This document shows, one piece after another, positions 18,478 through 25,313 of a stretch of DNA of 48,904 nt. The stretch's first letter is position 1, and every line of letters starts with the position of its first letter. Where the stretch lies: the IMG/VR virus record IMGVR_UViG_3300031603_000008, positions 1 to 48,904 of that record; one strand, given 5' to 3'. The notes under the pieces are model-generated. The model saw only the letters and a program-made list of their open reading frames with translations, did no database searches and was not told the DNA's origin. The DNA comes from a virus. Both the position numbers and the translations under genes were made by a program.

Positions 18478-18776
18478 TATTTGCCAACCATAACGATTGA
18501 ATCAGGAACCAAACTCTTAGCCTCTTCTTCTTGCTTACCAAATCTTTCTTTGTATATTATGTTACCAAGGTCAATTGCTGCTTTCTGAGATACAGAGGGG
18601 TTTACAGAGTCAAGGTTTCTTAGCATAGGTTTCATGATCTTCTCTTTAATGATCGCATCCTGAAACTTAACTCTAAACATGAAAGACTCACTCGACAACA
18701 TAATCTTCTGATCAAGCATCGACACGTCTGCTTTGAGCATTGCAATATCCAAGTCATAAGACTGGGTATACTGCAT
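18477..18776 (-). CDS. Terminase small subunit
   Basis: 99 residues from ATG 18776 (MQYTQSYDLDIAML), which has GGAAGAGG five bases before it. The frame is also open upstream through ATG 18827 and 18833, but these lie at or before the expected transcription start of the promoter at 18834-18863, so a 116-residue form would need a leaderless message. Helical, with SVNPSVSQKAAIDLGNIIY, like small terminases that bind the packaging site. It is the first gene of the late unit. Confidence 0.7.
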   Translation of the reverse strand: MQYTQSYDLDIAMLKADVSMLDQKIMLSSESFMFRVKFQDAIIKEKIMKPMLRNLDSVNPSVSQKAAIDLGNIIYKERFGKQEEEAKSLVPDSIVMVGK

Positions 18777-18833
18777 AATGACCTCTTCCATGAGTTCTTC
18801 AAGATTTTTTACATTAAACTTGTCCATGTACAT

Positions 18834-18863
18834 AGTATATACACAGTATGTCTGGTATGTCAA
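18834..18863 (-). promoter_or_regulatory. Late-unit sigma70-like promoter
   Basis: On the minus strand TTGACA (18863-18858), 18-base spacer, TATACT (18839-18834). The -35 is perfect and the -10 matches five of six. Transcription would begin near 18827 and drive the whole leftward virion module. No other comparable promoter is seen within that module. Confidence 0.75.
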
Positions 18864-18910
18864 GTTTTACTTATCATTTAGTATCTTATATATAACATAT
18901 CTAATAGTAT

Positions 18911-19024
18911 AACTCTGGATGTTGCTAAAAGTTCTGTGAGATGTGGCTGGCAGGGAGTCCTGAGATGCCGGAGGCCGTATCCTATGTTTTATGTGCATAA
19001 AGAATATGTGTACACATCAGAGTT
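18911..19024. ncRNA. Possible structured RNA element in intergenic region
   Basis: AACTCTGGATGT (18911-18922) pairs with ACATCAGAGTT (19014-19024), 11 pairs with one bulged G, closing about 90 bases. Inside, GGCT (18945) and GGCA pair with TGCC (18966) and GGCC (18973), and TTTATG/CATAAA forms a third arm. The stretch is clearly more GC-rich than its surroundings. It matches no riboswitch or ribozyme I know. Both the strand and whether it is transcribed are unknown. Confidence 0.4.
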
Positions 19025-19140
19025 CATTGACTGAGTGGTGTTTAAGTCCAAAGTGCTGCTTGGATATGACCCTATAATAATGGTCATACGCCAATGACCG
19101 CATGATGATTAGTTGTATGTTGTGGGGTAGAGGTGTTATG

Positions 19141-19298
19141 GCATATGTGACACGTGTAATGGTAGTATTTGATATTTGACATGGAATATAGCATATGTGA
19201 CACGTGTAATGGGGTAGAGATAGTAGAGGCTATTTGGCATGGAATATGGCATATGGCGTATGGCGTATGGCATATGGCATATGTGACACGTGTAATGG
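19141..19298. repeat. Three 22-bp iteron-like repeats
   Basis: Identical copies of gcatatgtgacacgtgtaat plus gg lie at 19141-19162, 19191-19212 and 19277-19298. Each contains the palindrome ACACGTGT. The spacers carry related runs (tatttgacatggaatat and tatttggcatggaatat) and a string of catatggc/gtatggc units at 19245-19280. Such iterons are typical of replication initiator or repressor binding. An AT-rich stretch follows at 19421-19720. Confidence 0.85.
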
Positions 19299-19420
19299 TT
19301 GAAGTGTTGCTTGGGATATAGTGGTTAACACCTCTACATAGGGTGGGGTGTATATAGTCTTTGACATATATTGCGTACCACTTGTCAAATAACTAATCTT
19401 CTATACTTCACTAACTATTA

Positions 19421-19725
19421 TTGTTTATTGTGTTGTGTGCATTGTATATGCTATGTACTACACTATATTATATATGTTATGTACTCCAGTATTATATATT
19501 ATGTATTATATATTGTGTAATACACTGGACTATACTACACTTCCTATATTGTGCTACTCATTACATACTACCTATTATATACTGGCCAGCTGGACACACT
19601 GACTAACATACTACACTACTGTACTAACTGTTATAATATACATACTAATAGTATGTATGTAATAAACTGTGTAAATTATCTGATTTAATGTGGTATATAC
19701 TTTTATACACAGTAATTGATAGACA
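19421..19725. other. AT-rich low-complexity intergenic DNA with palindrome
   Basis: Noncoding stretch built of TATA, TGTACTAC and TATTATG-like runs, without a credible gene. A 10-bp-arm inverted repeat (TACATACTA / TAGTATGTA, 19638-19658) lies in it. Next to the iterons it could act as a DNA unwinding region of a replication origin. This role is inference only. Confidence 0.5.
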
Positions 19726-19775
19726 TACATACTGCGTCAATGTTACCCTATAAGACATAATAAGCCGATTATTAA

Positions 19776-19845
19776 GTATCATAATGATACAATATACATT
19801 GCTAAGTGTATATTATGTGTCAATATGATGCACTTAGCATTGTAT
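19776..19845. repeat. Palindrome and large inverted repeat upstream of early genes
   Basis: GTATCATAATGATAC (19776-19790) is a palindrome. Directly after it ATACATTGCTAAGTG (19794-19808) and CACTTAGCATTGTAT (19831-19845) form an inverted repeat matching at 14 of 15 positions, with a 22-base loop. The pair could be a cruciform or an operator for a dimeric protein controlling the divergent units. The rest of 19846-20059 holds only a weak candidate promoter. Confidence 0.7.
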
Positions 19846-20010
19846 CATATTGACTCATATTGATGTGTTACTGTGTATTAGCATTATACCATGCTTACAC
19901 TGTGTTAAATTGTAGTAGTATGCTTACTAATTGGCCTGATTCCTGCTATATATAAGTATGGAAGTAATAAAAAACATGTTTAATTGTAACACTAACACTA
20001 TTGATCAAAC

Positions 20011-20016
20011 TATAAT
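20011..20016 (+). promoter_or_regulatory. Candidate -10 box for the first early genes
   Basis: A perfect TATAAT lies 44 bases before the first early start codon. No good -35 is found at 16-18 bases upstream (aacact); TTGTAA lies 21 bases away. It may be an activator-dependent or weak promoter. Low certainty. Confidence 0.3.
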
Positions 20017-20059
20017 CAATGTATACAATTGAATTACATAATATAGAGGAGATATAAAG

Positions 20060-20224
20060 ATGGATGAAAAACTGTATACATATAGAATAATCTATACCGA
20101 TGATTTAAACCTAACTTACAAGAGAATGACAACAATTGCGCATAATTCAAACAATGCAAAAATTGTATGTATGGAAAGTAATAAAAAAATGGTTATTGTT
20201 GACTGTATAAGACTAGCAAAATAG
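20060..20224 (+). CDS. Small hypothetical protein, early cluster
   Basis: 54 residues (MDEKLYTYRIIYTDDLNLTY...), start behind tagaggagatataaag. The same leader is repeated almost exactly before the next gene, and both proteins begin MDEK, which suggests duplication of the leader. The sequence looks like a small beta-rich fold. Unknown function; small genes here often act in host takeover. Confidence 0.65.
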   Translation: MDEKLYTYRIIYTDDLNLTYKRMTTIAHNSNNAKIVCMESNKKMVIVDCIRLAK

Positions 20225-20237
20225 AGGAGATATAAAG

Positions 20238-20408
20238 ATGGATGAAAAGCATATGATCCAAATTGTTAACATACTTGACAGTAGTATAGACACAAGCAAT
20301 CTTACTTATCAGGAACTAGAAACAATCAGCGACAGACTAATAGACCAGCATAACGATAATGTACGCAAAACAAAAACTTTTGAATCTTATTATAAAGGAG
20401 ATATATAA
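20238..20408 (+). CDS. Small hypothetical protein, early cluster
   Basis: 56 residues (MDEKHMIQIVNILDSSID...), helical. The start has gaggagatataaag upstream, shared with the previous gene. The end of this gene carries the ribosome site (aaggag) of the next one, so translation is linked. No family recognised. Confidence 0.65.
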   Translation: MDEKHMIQIVNILDSSIDTSNLTYQELETISDRLIDQHNDNVRKTKTFESYYKGDI

Positions 20409-20410
20409 AA

Positions 20411-20548
20411 ATGAGTGATTACACACAAGCACAAGAAATTATAAATAAACCAGTTAGCACATTAGAATTACTAATGTTACTATCAAATAATGACTTGCAA
20501 TACTGCTTAATGGACGAAATAAAGGAGGATGAACAAAATGAATATTGA
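20411..20548 (+). CDS. Small hypothetical protein, early cluster
   Basis: 45 residues (MSDYTQAQEIINKPVSTLEL...), helical. AAAGGAG precedes the start and the 3' end overlaps the next gene by 11 bases, with its AAAGGAGG site inside this frame. Unknown function. Confidence 0.6.
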   Translation: MSDYTQAQEIINKPVSTLELLMLLSNNDLQYCLMDEIKEDEQNEY

Positions 20549-20939
20549 TGTGTACAATAGAATAAAAAAGAATAGCCTTCCACTACTGGAAGATTACAAA
20601 ACCGATTTGTTGCAACATGATTTTAAGCAAATAACAAGTATAGAATGGACTTCGTTTATACACTTTACCCGAAATAGTGGTACTCATTTATTAAAATTAT
20701 CAACTGTCGGCTATCCTAAGAAAAATGAAATTGTACCCTACTTGTTTAGTCAAGCCGATAGACTACATATATTAAAAGAGTTATATACTGTATTTGAAAC
20801 ATTGCAGGGAAGCGCACTAATTATTCAGTACTATGATTTTAATAATGATACTGTAAAAATAATCAGTTCGGAAAGTGCTGAAAGTTTGATTTTAAACTTT
20901 ACAAGAAATACAATAAAAAAATGGAGCGTAGAAAAATGA
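20538..20939 (+). CDS. Hypothetical early protein
   Basis: 133 residues from ATG 20538, which has AAAGGAGG nine bases upstream; an in-frame ATG at 20529 touches that site and is unlikely. The protein is mixed alpha/beta with no Cys motif or membrane segment. Its stop overlaps the next start (ATGA at 20936). Unknown family. Confidence 0.65.
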   Translation: MNIDVYNRIKKNSLPLLEDYKTDLLQHDFKQITSIEWTSFIHFTRNSGTHLLKLSTVGYPKKNEIVPYLFSQADRLHILKELYTVFETLQGSALIIQYYDFNNDTVKIISSESAESLILNFTRNTIKKWSVEK

Positions 20940-21262
20940 GAGATATTGAGGAAAAAATGGTAAGGGCTATACAAGATAAAAAGAGTTTTACTTTAGATAA
21001 TACTAAAGTAATCATACAAGATGACAATACTATAGAAGTATTATTGCATAATAATCTAATTGCTAGAATTAAAATTGATGGCAGTATGCTTTTGTTTGAT
21101 GGTGGATACCAAAGTAGTACTACTAAAAACAGACTTAATGCTTTGTTGTATGGTAGACCACAAAAAATATACCAGAAAAATTATTGTTGGTATGTCACAG
21201 ATACAATAAAAAATAAAACAATTCTTTTTGAGGATATAAATACATTAAACTTACAATTCTAA
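20936..21262 (+). CDS. Hypothetical early protein
   Basis: 108 residues from ATG 20936 (MRDIEEKMVRAIQDKK), chosen for its ATGA coupling to the previous gene and the GGAG upstream; ATG 20921 is an alternative. Predicted beta-rich, with WYVTDTIKNKTILFEDINTL at the C-terminus. Unknown function. Confidence 0.6.
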   Translation: MRDIEEKMVRAIQDKKSFTLDNTKVIIQDDNTIEVLLHNNLIARIKIDGSMLLFDGGYQSSTTKNRLNALLYGRPQKIYQKNYCWYVTDTIKNKTILFEDINTLNLQF

Positions 21263-21289
21263 TTTACAATAAAATAGGAGAATGAAAAA

Positions 21290-21589
21290 ATGAAAAATAC
21301 AGTAACATTAAACGATTTTAAGGACGCTTTTAAAGATCATGATAGACAAGATAGTTTTAGTTATGAGGGATTTGAGGCATTATTTGACTCATTAGAAGAA
21401 TATGAAAAAGATTGTGATATAGAAATTGAGCTGGATATTGTTGCTATTGATTGTGAGTATACAGAATATGAGAACTTCGAAGAATTACAAGATGTTTATG
21501 ATGATATTGAAAACATGGATGATTTGCGAGATAATACAATAGTTATAGAAATAGCAAATACTGACAGATTTATTATACAAGATTATTAG
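21290..21589 (+). CDS. Highly acidic small protein, possible DNA mimic
   Basis: 99 residues with about one third Asp or Glu and few basic residues. The pattern FSYEGFEALFDSLEEYEKD then IEIELDIVAIDCEYTEYENFEEL recalls a small acidic protein family that I have seen in phages and plasmids, with no agreed function. Its charge is compatible with DNA mimicry such as anti-restriction, but that is inference. Good ribosome site (aggag). Confidence 0.6.
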   Translation: MKNTVTLNDFKDAFKDHDRQDSFSYEGFEALFDSLEEYEKDCDIEIELDIVAIDCEYTEYENFEELQDVYDDIENMDDLRDNTIVIEIANTDRFIIQDY

Positions 21590-21597
21590 TATAATTT

Positions 21598-21630
21598 GAA
21601 CACTAGTATAATTGTATTAGTGTTCTTTGT
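21598..21630 (+). terminator. Hairpin, possible weak terminator
   Basis: GAACACTA (21598-21605) pairs with TAGTGTTC (21618-21625), followed by TTTGTTAT. It lies directly after the acidic protein gene. Confidence 0.6.
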
Positions 21631-21659
21631 TATCTTAATAATTAAAGGAAGGTGGAAAG

Positions 21660-21857
21660 ATGATCAAAATGGGAACAAATAGGGTTTATTGGAAAATAGA
21701 GTTTTTAACTAAGAAAGAAAATTGTGCTGTTGCATGCTTTAGCCCTAAGTTTTACGGTTCTTTTATAGACTGTAAAAAATGGGTAAACAATCAAGATTTT
21801 CTTAATTTCTATAGAAATAGTACAAAATTATATGAAAGAATAACTTTACAAGTATGA
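21660..21857 (+). CDS. Small hypothetical early protein
   Basis: 65 residues (MIKMGTNRVYWKIEFL...), basic, with aromatic residues spread throughout. Start has AAAGGAAGGTGG upstream. It lies between two hairpin terminators, so it is expressed almost alone. Unknown function. Confidence 0.6.
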   Translation: MIKMGTNRVYWKIEFLTKKENCAVACFSPKFYGSFIDCKKWVNNQDFLNFYRNSTKLYERITLQV

Positions 21858-21887
21858 GTATATTAAAACTACAATTACAATATTCTT

Positions 21888-21917
21888 ATAGTCCAGTGTT
21901 AACACTGGACTATTTTT
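21888..21917 (+). terminator. Rho-independent terminator
   Basis: A 26-base near-perfect palindrome (ATAGTCCAGTGTT, 21888-21900, then its complement to 21913) followed by TTTTT. As RNA it forms a long hairpin with a small loop. It ends the small 21660 gene. Confidence 0.8.
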
Positions 21918-21940
21918 CATGTTCAAAGGAGTAAACAAAA

Positions 21941-22015
21941 ATGATTGAAATAATAAAGGGCTTTTTATTTTTTATGGGCTTGTGTCTGGTGTTGATTATA
22001 TTCTTTCTATTATGA
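21941..22015 (+). CDS. 24-residue membrane peptide
   Basis: A tiny frame (MIEIIKGFLFFMGLCLVLII plus FFLL) with AAAGGAG upstream. It is almost entirely one membrane-spanning helix. The stop overlaps the start of another 16-codon frame. Small hydrophobic phage peptides often alter the host membrane, but no function can be assigned. Confidence 0.45.
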   Translation: MIEIIKGFLFFMGLCLVLIIFFLL

Positions 22016-22062
22016 AAGAAGTGTTAAATAAACTTGTCAGACTATTGACTATTATTAGTTAG
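22012..22062 (+). CDS. Possible 16-residue peptide
   Basis: MKEVLNKLVRLLTIIS, starting by ATGA overlap with the membrane peptide. Amphipathic and basic. It may be a leader peptide or chance; only the coupled start supports it. The 22063-22131 stretch after it forms a hairpin (aggttgg / ccaaacct) before the next gene. Confidence 0.25.
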   Translation: MKEVLNKLVRLLTIIS

Positions 22063-22131
22063 TATGATACACTCATATTAAGTTCAAGGTTGGTGTATGC
22101 CAAACCTAATAAAAACCAAGAGGGTAGAAAA

Positions 22132-22551
22132 ATGACAGAAGATAACAAAGCAGTAGAAGCACCAAAAGTATCAAAGTTTACAGAAAAAAGAAATGCAGCA
22201 AAAGCAACATTGAAAAAATACTTAGACACCAAACCAACCCTAACTCCAGAAGTTATGGACGCAATTAAATATATGGCTGGTTTGGGTGCAAGAAGTCAAG
22301 GTATGGTTGTTTCAAGTGCACTTCATGACTTGCTTGTAATTGGAAAACCTGTGCCACTTGTTGACATATTCACAAAGTTTGAATATGGTCGACCAACAAT
22401 GGAGAAAAAGGTAAGAGACTTTATCAAAGCTTCTCCAGAAAATAGAATATGGGTTGCTTTTGAAAATGGTGCATATGTACTTAAAGGTAAAGGTGCTGAT
22501 GCTCCAAGAGGTTGGACAGGATATCTCCCAACTGTTAAAGAAGAACTATAG
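22132..22551 (+). CDS. Hypothetical protein, likely abundant
   Basis: 139 residues from ATG 22132 (MTEDNKAVEAPKVSKF), with GAGGG upstream. Lys-rich N-terminus, then a folded part ending FENGAYVLKGKGADAPRGW, possibly a winged-helix-like or small beta domain. It is the last gene of the first early cluster and is closed by a very strong terminator, suggesting its own control and high expression. Family unknown. Confidence 0.65.
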   Translation: MTEDNKAVEAPKVSKFTEKRNAAKATLKKYLDTKPTLTPEVMDAIKYMAGLGARSQGMVVSSALHDLLVIGKPVPLVDIFTKFEYGRPTMEKKVRDFIKASPENRIWVAFENGAYVLKGKGADAPRGWTGYLPTVKEEL

Positions 22552-22575
22552 AATATTAGTTCTTACATACTAACC

Positions 22576-22609
22576 AAGCCCTTCCAGTTAACTCTGGAAG
22601 GGCTTTTTT
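22576..22609 (+). terminator. Strong rho-independent terminator
   Basis: AAGCCCTTCCAG (22576-22587) pairs perfectly with CTGGAAGGGCTT (22594-22605) around a 6-base loop, followed by a T run. It closes the first early cluster and insulates the repeat region after it. Confidence 0.95.
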
Positions 22610-22612
22610 ATG

Positions 22613-22724
22613 CACAGAGAGAGAGAGACACACACACATACATTCACACCTGCTATGTGCAGAGAGGCAGAGAGAGAGAGACACACAGACATGATCCAGA
22701 GAGGCAGAGAGAGAGAGACACACA
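22613..22724. repeat. Purine-rich GA/CA repeats
   Basis: Two identical 28-bp copies of cagagaggcagagagagaga plus gacacaca at 22660-22687 and 22697-22724. A shorter relative lies at 22613-22638, and a fourth partial copy at 23804-23824 on the far side of the control region. The strand bias of purines could allow triplex or unusual DNA structure. No coding frame here is credible. Confidence 0.85.
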
Positions 22725-22996
22725 TCCCTTAGCAAGAAGCGTGCCAACTCTCTAAAATGGCCATACCTCCAATATCTCCAAATCGAAAATTTTTTGCCCT
22801 TAGCTAGCTTGAGAGTGCAATACAGATTTACAACACACTAAAGTAACAAAGAAGTGAAATAAATAACTTTAAATGGTAAATGGGAGTCAATAAATGGTCA
22901 AATGTAACCACAGATGACCAATTGGCACGGACAAAATAGCGAAAAAAGTTCAAAATAAATTTCATAAATATCAATGTTTGTCAATAGCACTTAGTG

Positions 22997-23064
22997 TGAT
23001 CGTTTTACCCTCCAAATGATCGTTTCTGATCGTAAATAGCCCTTTTTGTGATCAAAAACGATCA
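22997..23064. promoter_or_regulatory. Clustered TGATCGTTT motifs
   Basis: TGATCGTTT occurs at 22997-23005 and 23017-23025, a variant TGATCGTAA at 23027-23035, and the reverse complement at 23056-23064. Another copy lies at 23657-23665. Regular reuse of a 9-bp motif in both directions, in DNA without genes, suggests binding sites for an initiator or repressor. Confidence 0.6.
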
Positions 23065-23167
23065 AATAAGCCCCTTTCATTAGATACGTCACTCTGATAC
23101 ATTATATACACAATCAGCGATATGGAGGAAATGGAGTTAAAATCCGCATTTTTATCTTCACGTGTTT

Positions 23168-23497
23168 TATAGAGTTACTGGAGATAACATATGCAAATGG
23201 ACATTTTTGGTGTATACTTTGTAACATGTTTGTCCCAAACGTGTATCAATGGATTTAACACATATAAGGGGCTGTACCAATATATAAACGTACTACACCA
23301 CCAAATATAAAATAAGAAGTGTAGAATACGGTGCGTTGTTACAAAGATGACAAAATATCTGTAGATTTTCAAAAAAAAAAAACGTAAAATCTCAAAAAAT
23401 ATATTGCCTGTATATTTGTATATTTTGTATCACACTCGAGTAACTCTATACAGCATATAGACTTACAGCATCCACTTTGGGACAAACGTGTTACAAA
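23168..23497. repeat. Interleaved inverted repeats in control region
   Basis: TATAGAGTTACT (23168-23179) recurs inverted at 23439-23450. TTTGTAACATGTTTGTCCCA (start of 23218-23239) recurs inverted at 23476-23497 with one mismatch in 22. The order is A, B, A-inverse, B-inverse, so the arms are not nested and cannot form one simple cruciform; paired protein sites are more likely. The DNA between them is AT-rich without genes. Confidence 0.75.
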
Positions 23498-23598
23498 CTT
23501 TTTCAAATATCGCCATAACACGCAGCAAACGGCAAATACGGCTCAACATACTAAACTTAACTCTATACCCTGTAACGACTTATACACCTAATATACAC

Positions 23599-23627
23599 TG
23601 TGACAAACTTCTCTTATGTTTGTCACA
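23599..23627. repeat. Perfect 10-bp inverted repeat, operator-like
   Basis: TGTGACAAAC (23599-23608) and GTTTGTCACA (23618-23627), nine-base spacer. The half site GTGACAAAC is close to the GGGACAAAC inside the larger repeats at 23218 and 23476, so all three may bind the same protein. The stretch 23628-23934 after it holds one more TGATCGTTT site and a partial GA repeat. Confidence 0.7.
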
Positions 23628-23934
23628 AAATTATTTTTCGTCAACATTCTTCAAAATGATCGTTTGGGGTCATAATTATTTTCAATTATTTTCATTAACC
23701 TCCAGCACGTATCAAGTCCTCCACAATCCTTCTCACCCGACATAATCCCCCACAATCCTCCAAAATTAGATCCATAACCCTCATAACACACCCGAATCTC
23801 CAACAGAGAGGCAGAGAGAGACGCATACCAATTAGTGATAGCAATACAGCATTTATCCATCAACAACGTCTCACAAGTCCACCAGTGAAGAGGTTTTATT
23901 GGTATCCGAATATCTGAAAATAGTTCTACCTCCC

Positions 23935-23963
23935 TTGACATTTAAATAGATATCTGATATATT
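23935..23963 (+). promoter_or_regulatory. Main early promoter, sigma70-like
   Basis: TTGACA (23935-23940), 17-base spacer, TATATT (23958-23963). It is the best plus-strand promoter in the window. Transcription would begin near 23970 and lead straight into the gene at 24016. It lies at the downstream edge of the repeat-rich control region. Confidence 0.8.
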
Positions 23964-24015
23964 GATTTATGAGCAAATGAGTACAGAACGTAATAAATAA
24001 TAAGGAGGTGATAAA

Positions 24016-24318
24016 TTGGAAGAGCTACTAAGCAGAAAGATATCAGTTGATGGAGTTGAATACTACAAAGTATCAACATTTGCAAAATTAACAAAGAGAT
24101 CTGAGCAATCAGTTAGATTGTTGGTCAATTCTGGAAATAGACTTCGCAAACTAAAGCATATAAAAATCGCTAGATCATTGTTAATTCCAGCAACAGAGTT
24201 GACAGATTATCCTTTCTGCTTGGTAGGCATTTCAAGAAGGATAGTAAGATTTGATGCAAAGGGAGTTGAATATATTGAGTCATTAGACAACTACACAAAG
24301 AAGCAGAAAAAGAAATAA
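24016..24318 (+). CDS. Small basic protein, possible DNA-binding regulator
   Basis: 100 residues, TTG start behind AAGGAGG. YYKVSTFAKLTKRSEQSVRL then LVNSGNRLRKLKHIKIARSL resembles a MerR/excisionase-type winged helix, in which the first segment would be the recognition helix. The C-terminus is Lys-rich. As the first gene after the main early promoter and its operator-like repeats it could regulate that promoter. Tentative. Confidence 0.55.
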   Translation: MEELLSRKISVDGVEYYKVSTFAKLTKRSEQSVRLLVNSGNRLRKLKHIKIARSLLIPATELTDYPFCLVGISRRIVRFDAKGVEYIESLDNYTKKQKKK

Positions 24319-24344
24319 TCAGTTAGATAAAGAGGTAAAAGATA

Positions 24345-24488
24345 ATGAAGAGCAAGGGCACAGTAACACAGCAGATTACAGCACTTAAAACTTCTATACG
24401 CAAGTTTGGTACGACCAGTGACAAACAAATAGCACTTAAAGACCTACAAAGTAAACTCAAGCAACAAAACTCAAAGAAAGAGGTGTAG
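24345..24488 (+). CDS. Small basic peptide
   Basis: 47 residues (MKSKGTVTQQITALKTSIRK...), strongly basic and helical, with AGAGG upstream and one base before the next start. Could bind nucleic acid; no family recognised. Confidence 0.55.
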   Translation: MKSKGTVTQQITALKTSIRKFGTTSDKQIALKDLQSKLKQQNSKKEV

Positions 24489-24489
24489 T

Positions 24490-24780
24490 ATGACAGTATA
24501 CTACGCAAAGAGTGACAAAACAAAGAAGAAGTTTTTGTATGTGGAGCTTAGCAAAGAGCAGGCTGAAAGTTTGGAAGGTAACATAATAAGAGAGGAAGAT
24601 GGACACAGAGTGCAGGCTAGAAGACAATTGCATGATCATGGTTGTCAATTTCATCTAACTACTGATGGTTCATTTGAGTTGTATTGTCATAAACGTAAAG
24701 AGACACCTAGAAAGGTATACATACTGGACACACAAAAACAACTTGATAAAGTACTTACAGTGTTAGGCTTCATCCTATAA
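24490..24780 (+). CDS. Hypothetical early protein
   Basis: 96 residues (MTVYYAKSDKTKKKFLYVEL...). Contains RRQLHDHGCQFHLTTDGSFE with several His and two Cys that might bind metal. AAGAGG ribosome site. Unknown family. Confidence 0.6.
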   Translation: MTVYYAKSDKTKKKFLYVELSKEQAESLEGNIIREEDGHRVQARRQLHDHGCQFHLTTDGSFELYCHKRKETPRKVYILDTQKQLDKVLTVLGFIL

Positions 24781-24820
24781 AGCATGACATGCAGACACAT
24801 ATAATGTAAGAGGTAAAGAA

Positions 24821-25045
24821 ATGAAAGATTTAATTGAAGACATAGCAAGTGCTATTGATGAGGGTGCACTCGAAGATGATGCTAAGGCAGAATTGCTTGA
24901 AGAGGCATGTAGAGAGTGGTTGTTACAGATTGCAGAGAGAGAGACAGATGAAGATGAGGTGTTGTGCAGTCATTGTAATGGATCAGGTGAAGGTATGTAC
25001 GATGGAACTAGGTGTACATCTTGTAAGGGTTCAGGAGTAGAATAA
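24821..25045 (+). CDS. Small DnaJ-type zinc-finger protein
   Basis: 74 residues. The C-terminus has two CxxCxGxG units (CSHCNGSGEG and CTSCKGSGVE), the DnaJ cysteine-rich pattern that binds one zinc ion. The N-terminal half is an acidic helix. No J domain is present. The next gene starts in its stop codon (TAATG). Confidence 0.65.
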   Translation: MKDLIEDIASAIDEGALEDDAKAELLEEACREWLLQIAERETDEDEVLCSHCNGSGEGMYDGTRCTSCKGSGVE

Positions 25046-25302
25046 TGTTTATAAAACTAAAGCTTAAGTCACAAGGGGCAAAGGTCGTATACATTAACAC
25101 AGATCATATTGAAGCCTTTAGCTTAGTAAACAATCACACATACGTAGCTACTAGAGATCAGGATGCACACTATGATGTGCAAGAAACACCAGAAGAGATT
25201 GTAAGGATGATTAAAGCAACAGAGTCCGACAAAAGGTATGATACAATGGAAGCACTTAAAGATATACTACAACAGGTAACCATTTACACACAAACCAGTT
25301 AG
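25045..25302 (+). CDS. Small FlbD-like protein
   Basis: 85 residues. The order VVYINTDHIEAF, then HTYVATRDQDAHYDVQETPEEI and VRMI, recalls FlbD-like small beta proteins found in many phages. Their phage role is unknown. TAATG coupling to the zinc-finger gene. Confidence 0.5.
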   Translation: MFIKLKLKSQGAKVVYINTDHIEAFSLVNNHTYVATRDQDAHYDVQETPEEIVRMIKATESDKRYDTMEALKDILQQVTIYTQTS

Positions 25303-25313
25303 GGAGTAAACAA

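Noticed and set aside
19141-19298. CRISPR array
   Set aside because: Only three repeats with spacers of 28 and 64 bases that resemble each other, and no cas genes.
19354-19390. Facing TTGACA boxes (TTTGACA / TGTCAAA)
   Set aside because: Neither has a credible -10 box at the right distance. The inverted repeat may be an operator, but nothing else supports it.
19421-19606. Open frame rich in Tyr, Cys and Leu on the plus strand
   Set aside because: It comes from AT-rich low-complexity repeats, has no ribosome site and an amino-acid make-up unlike any gene here.
22556-22747. Minus-strand open frame with SLSLCLS repeats
   Set aside because: It is a reading of the GA/CA repeats and crosses a strong terminator hairpin.
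23651-23941. Minus-strand open frame of 96 codons in the control region
   Set aside because: No ribosome site before the ATG, it includes a GA repeat and a TGATCGTTT site, and it opposes the main early promoter. Kept as unlikely, not impossible.
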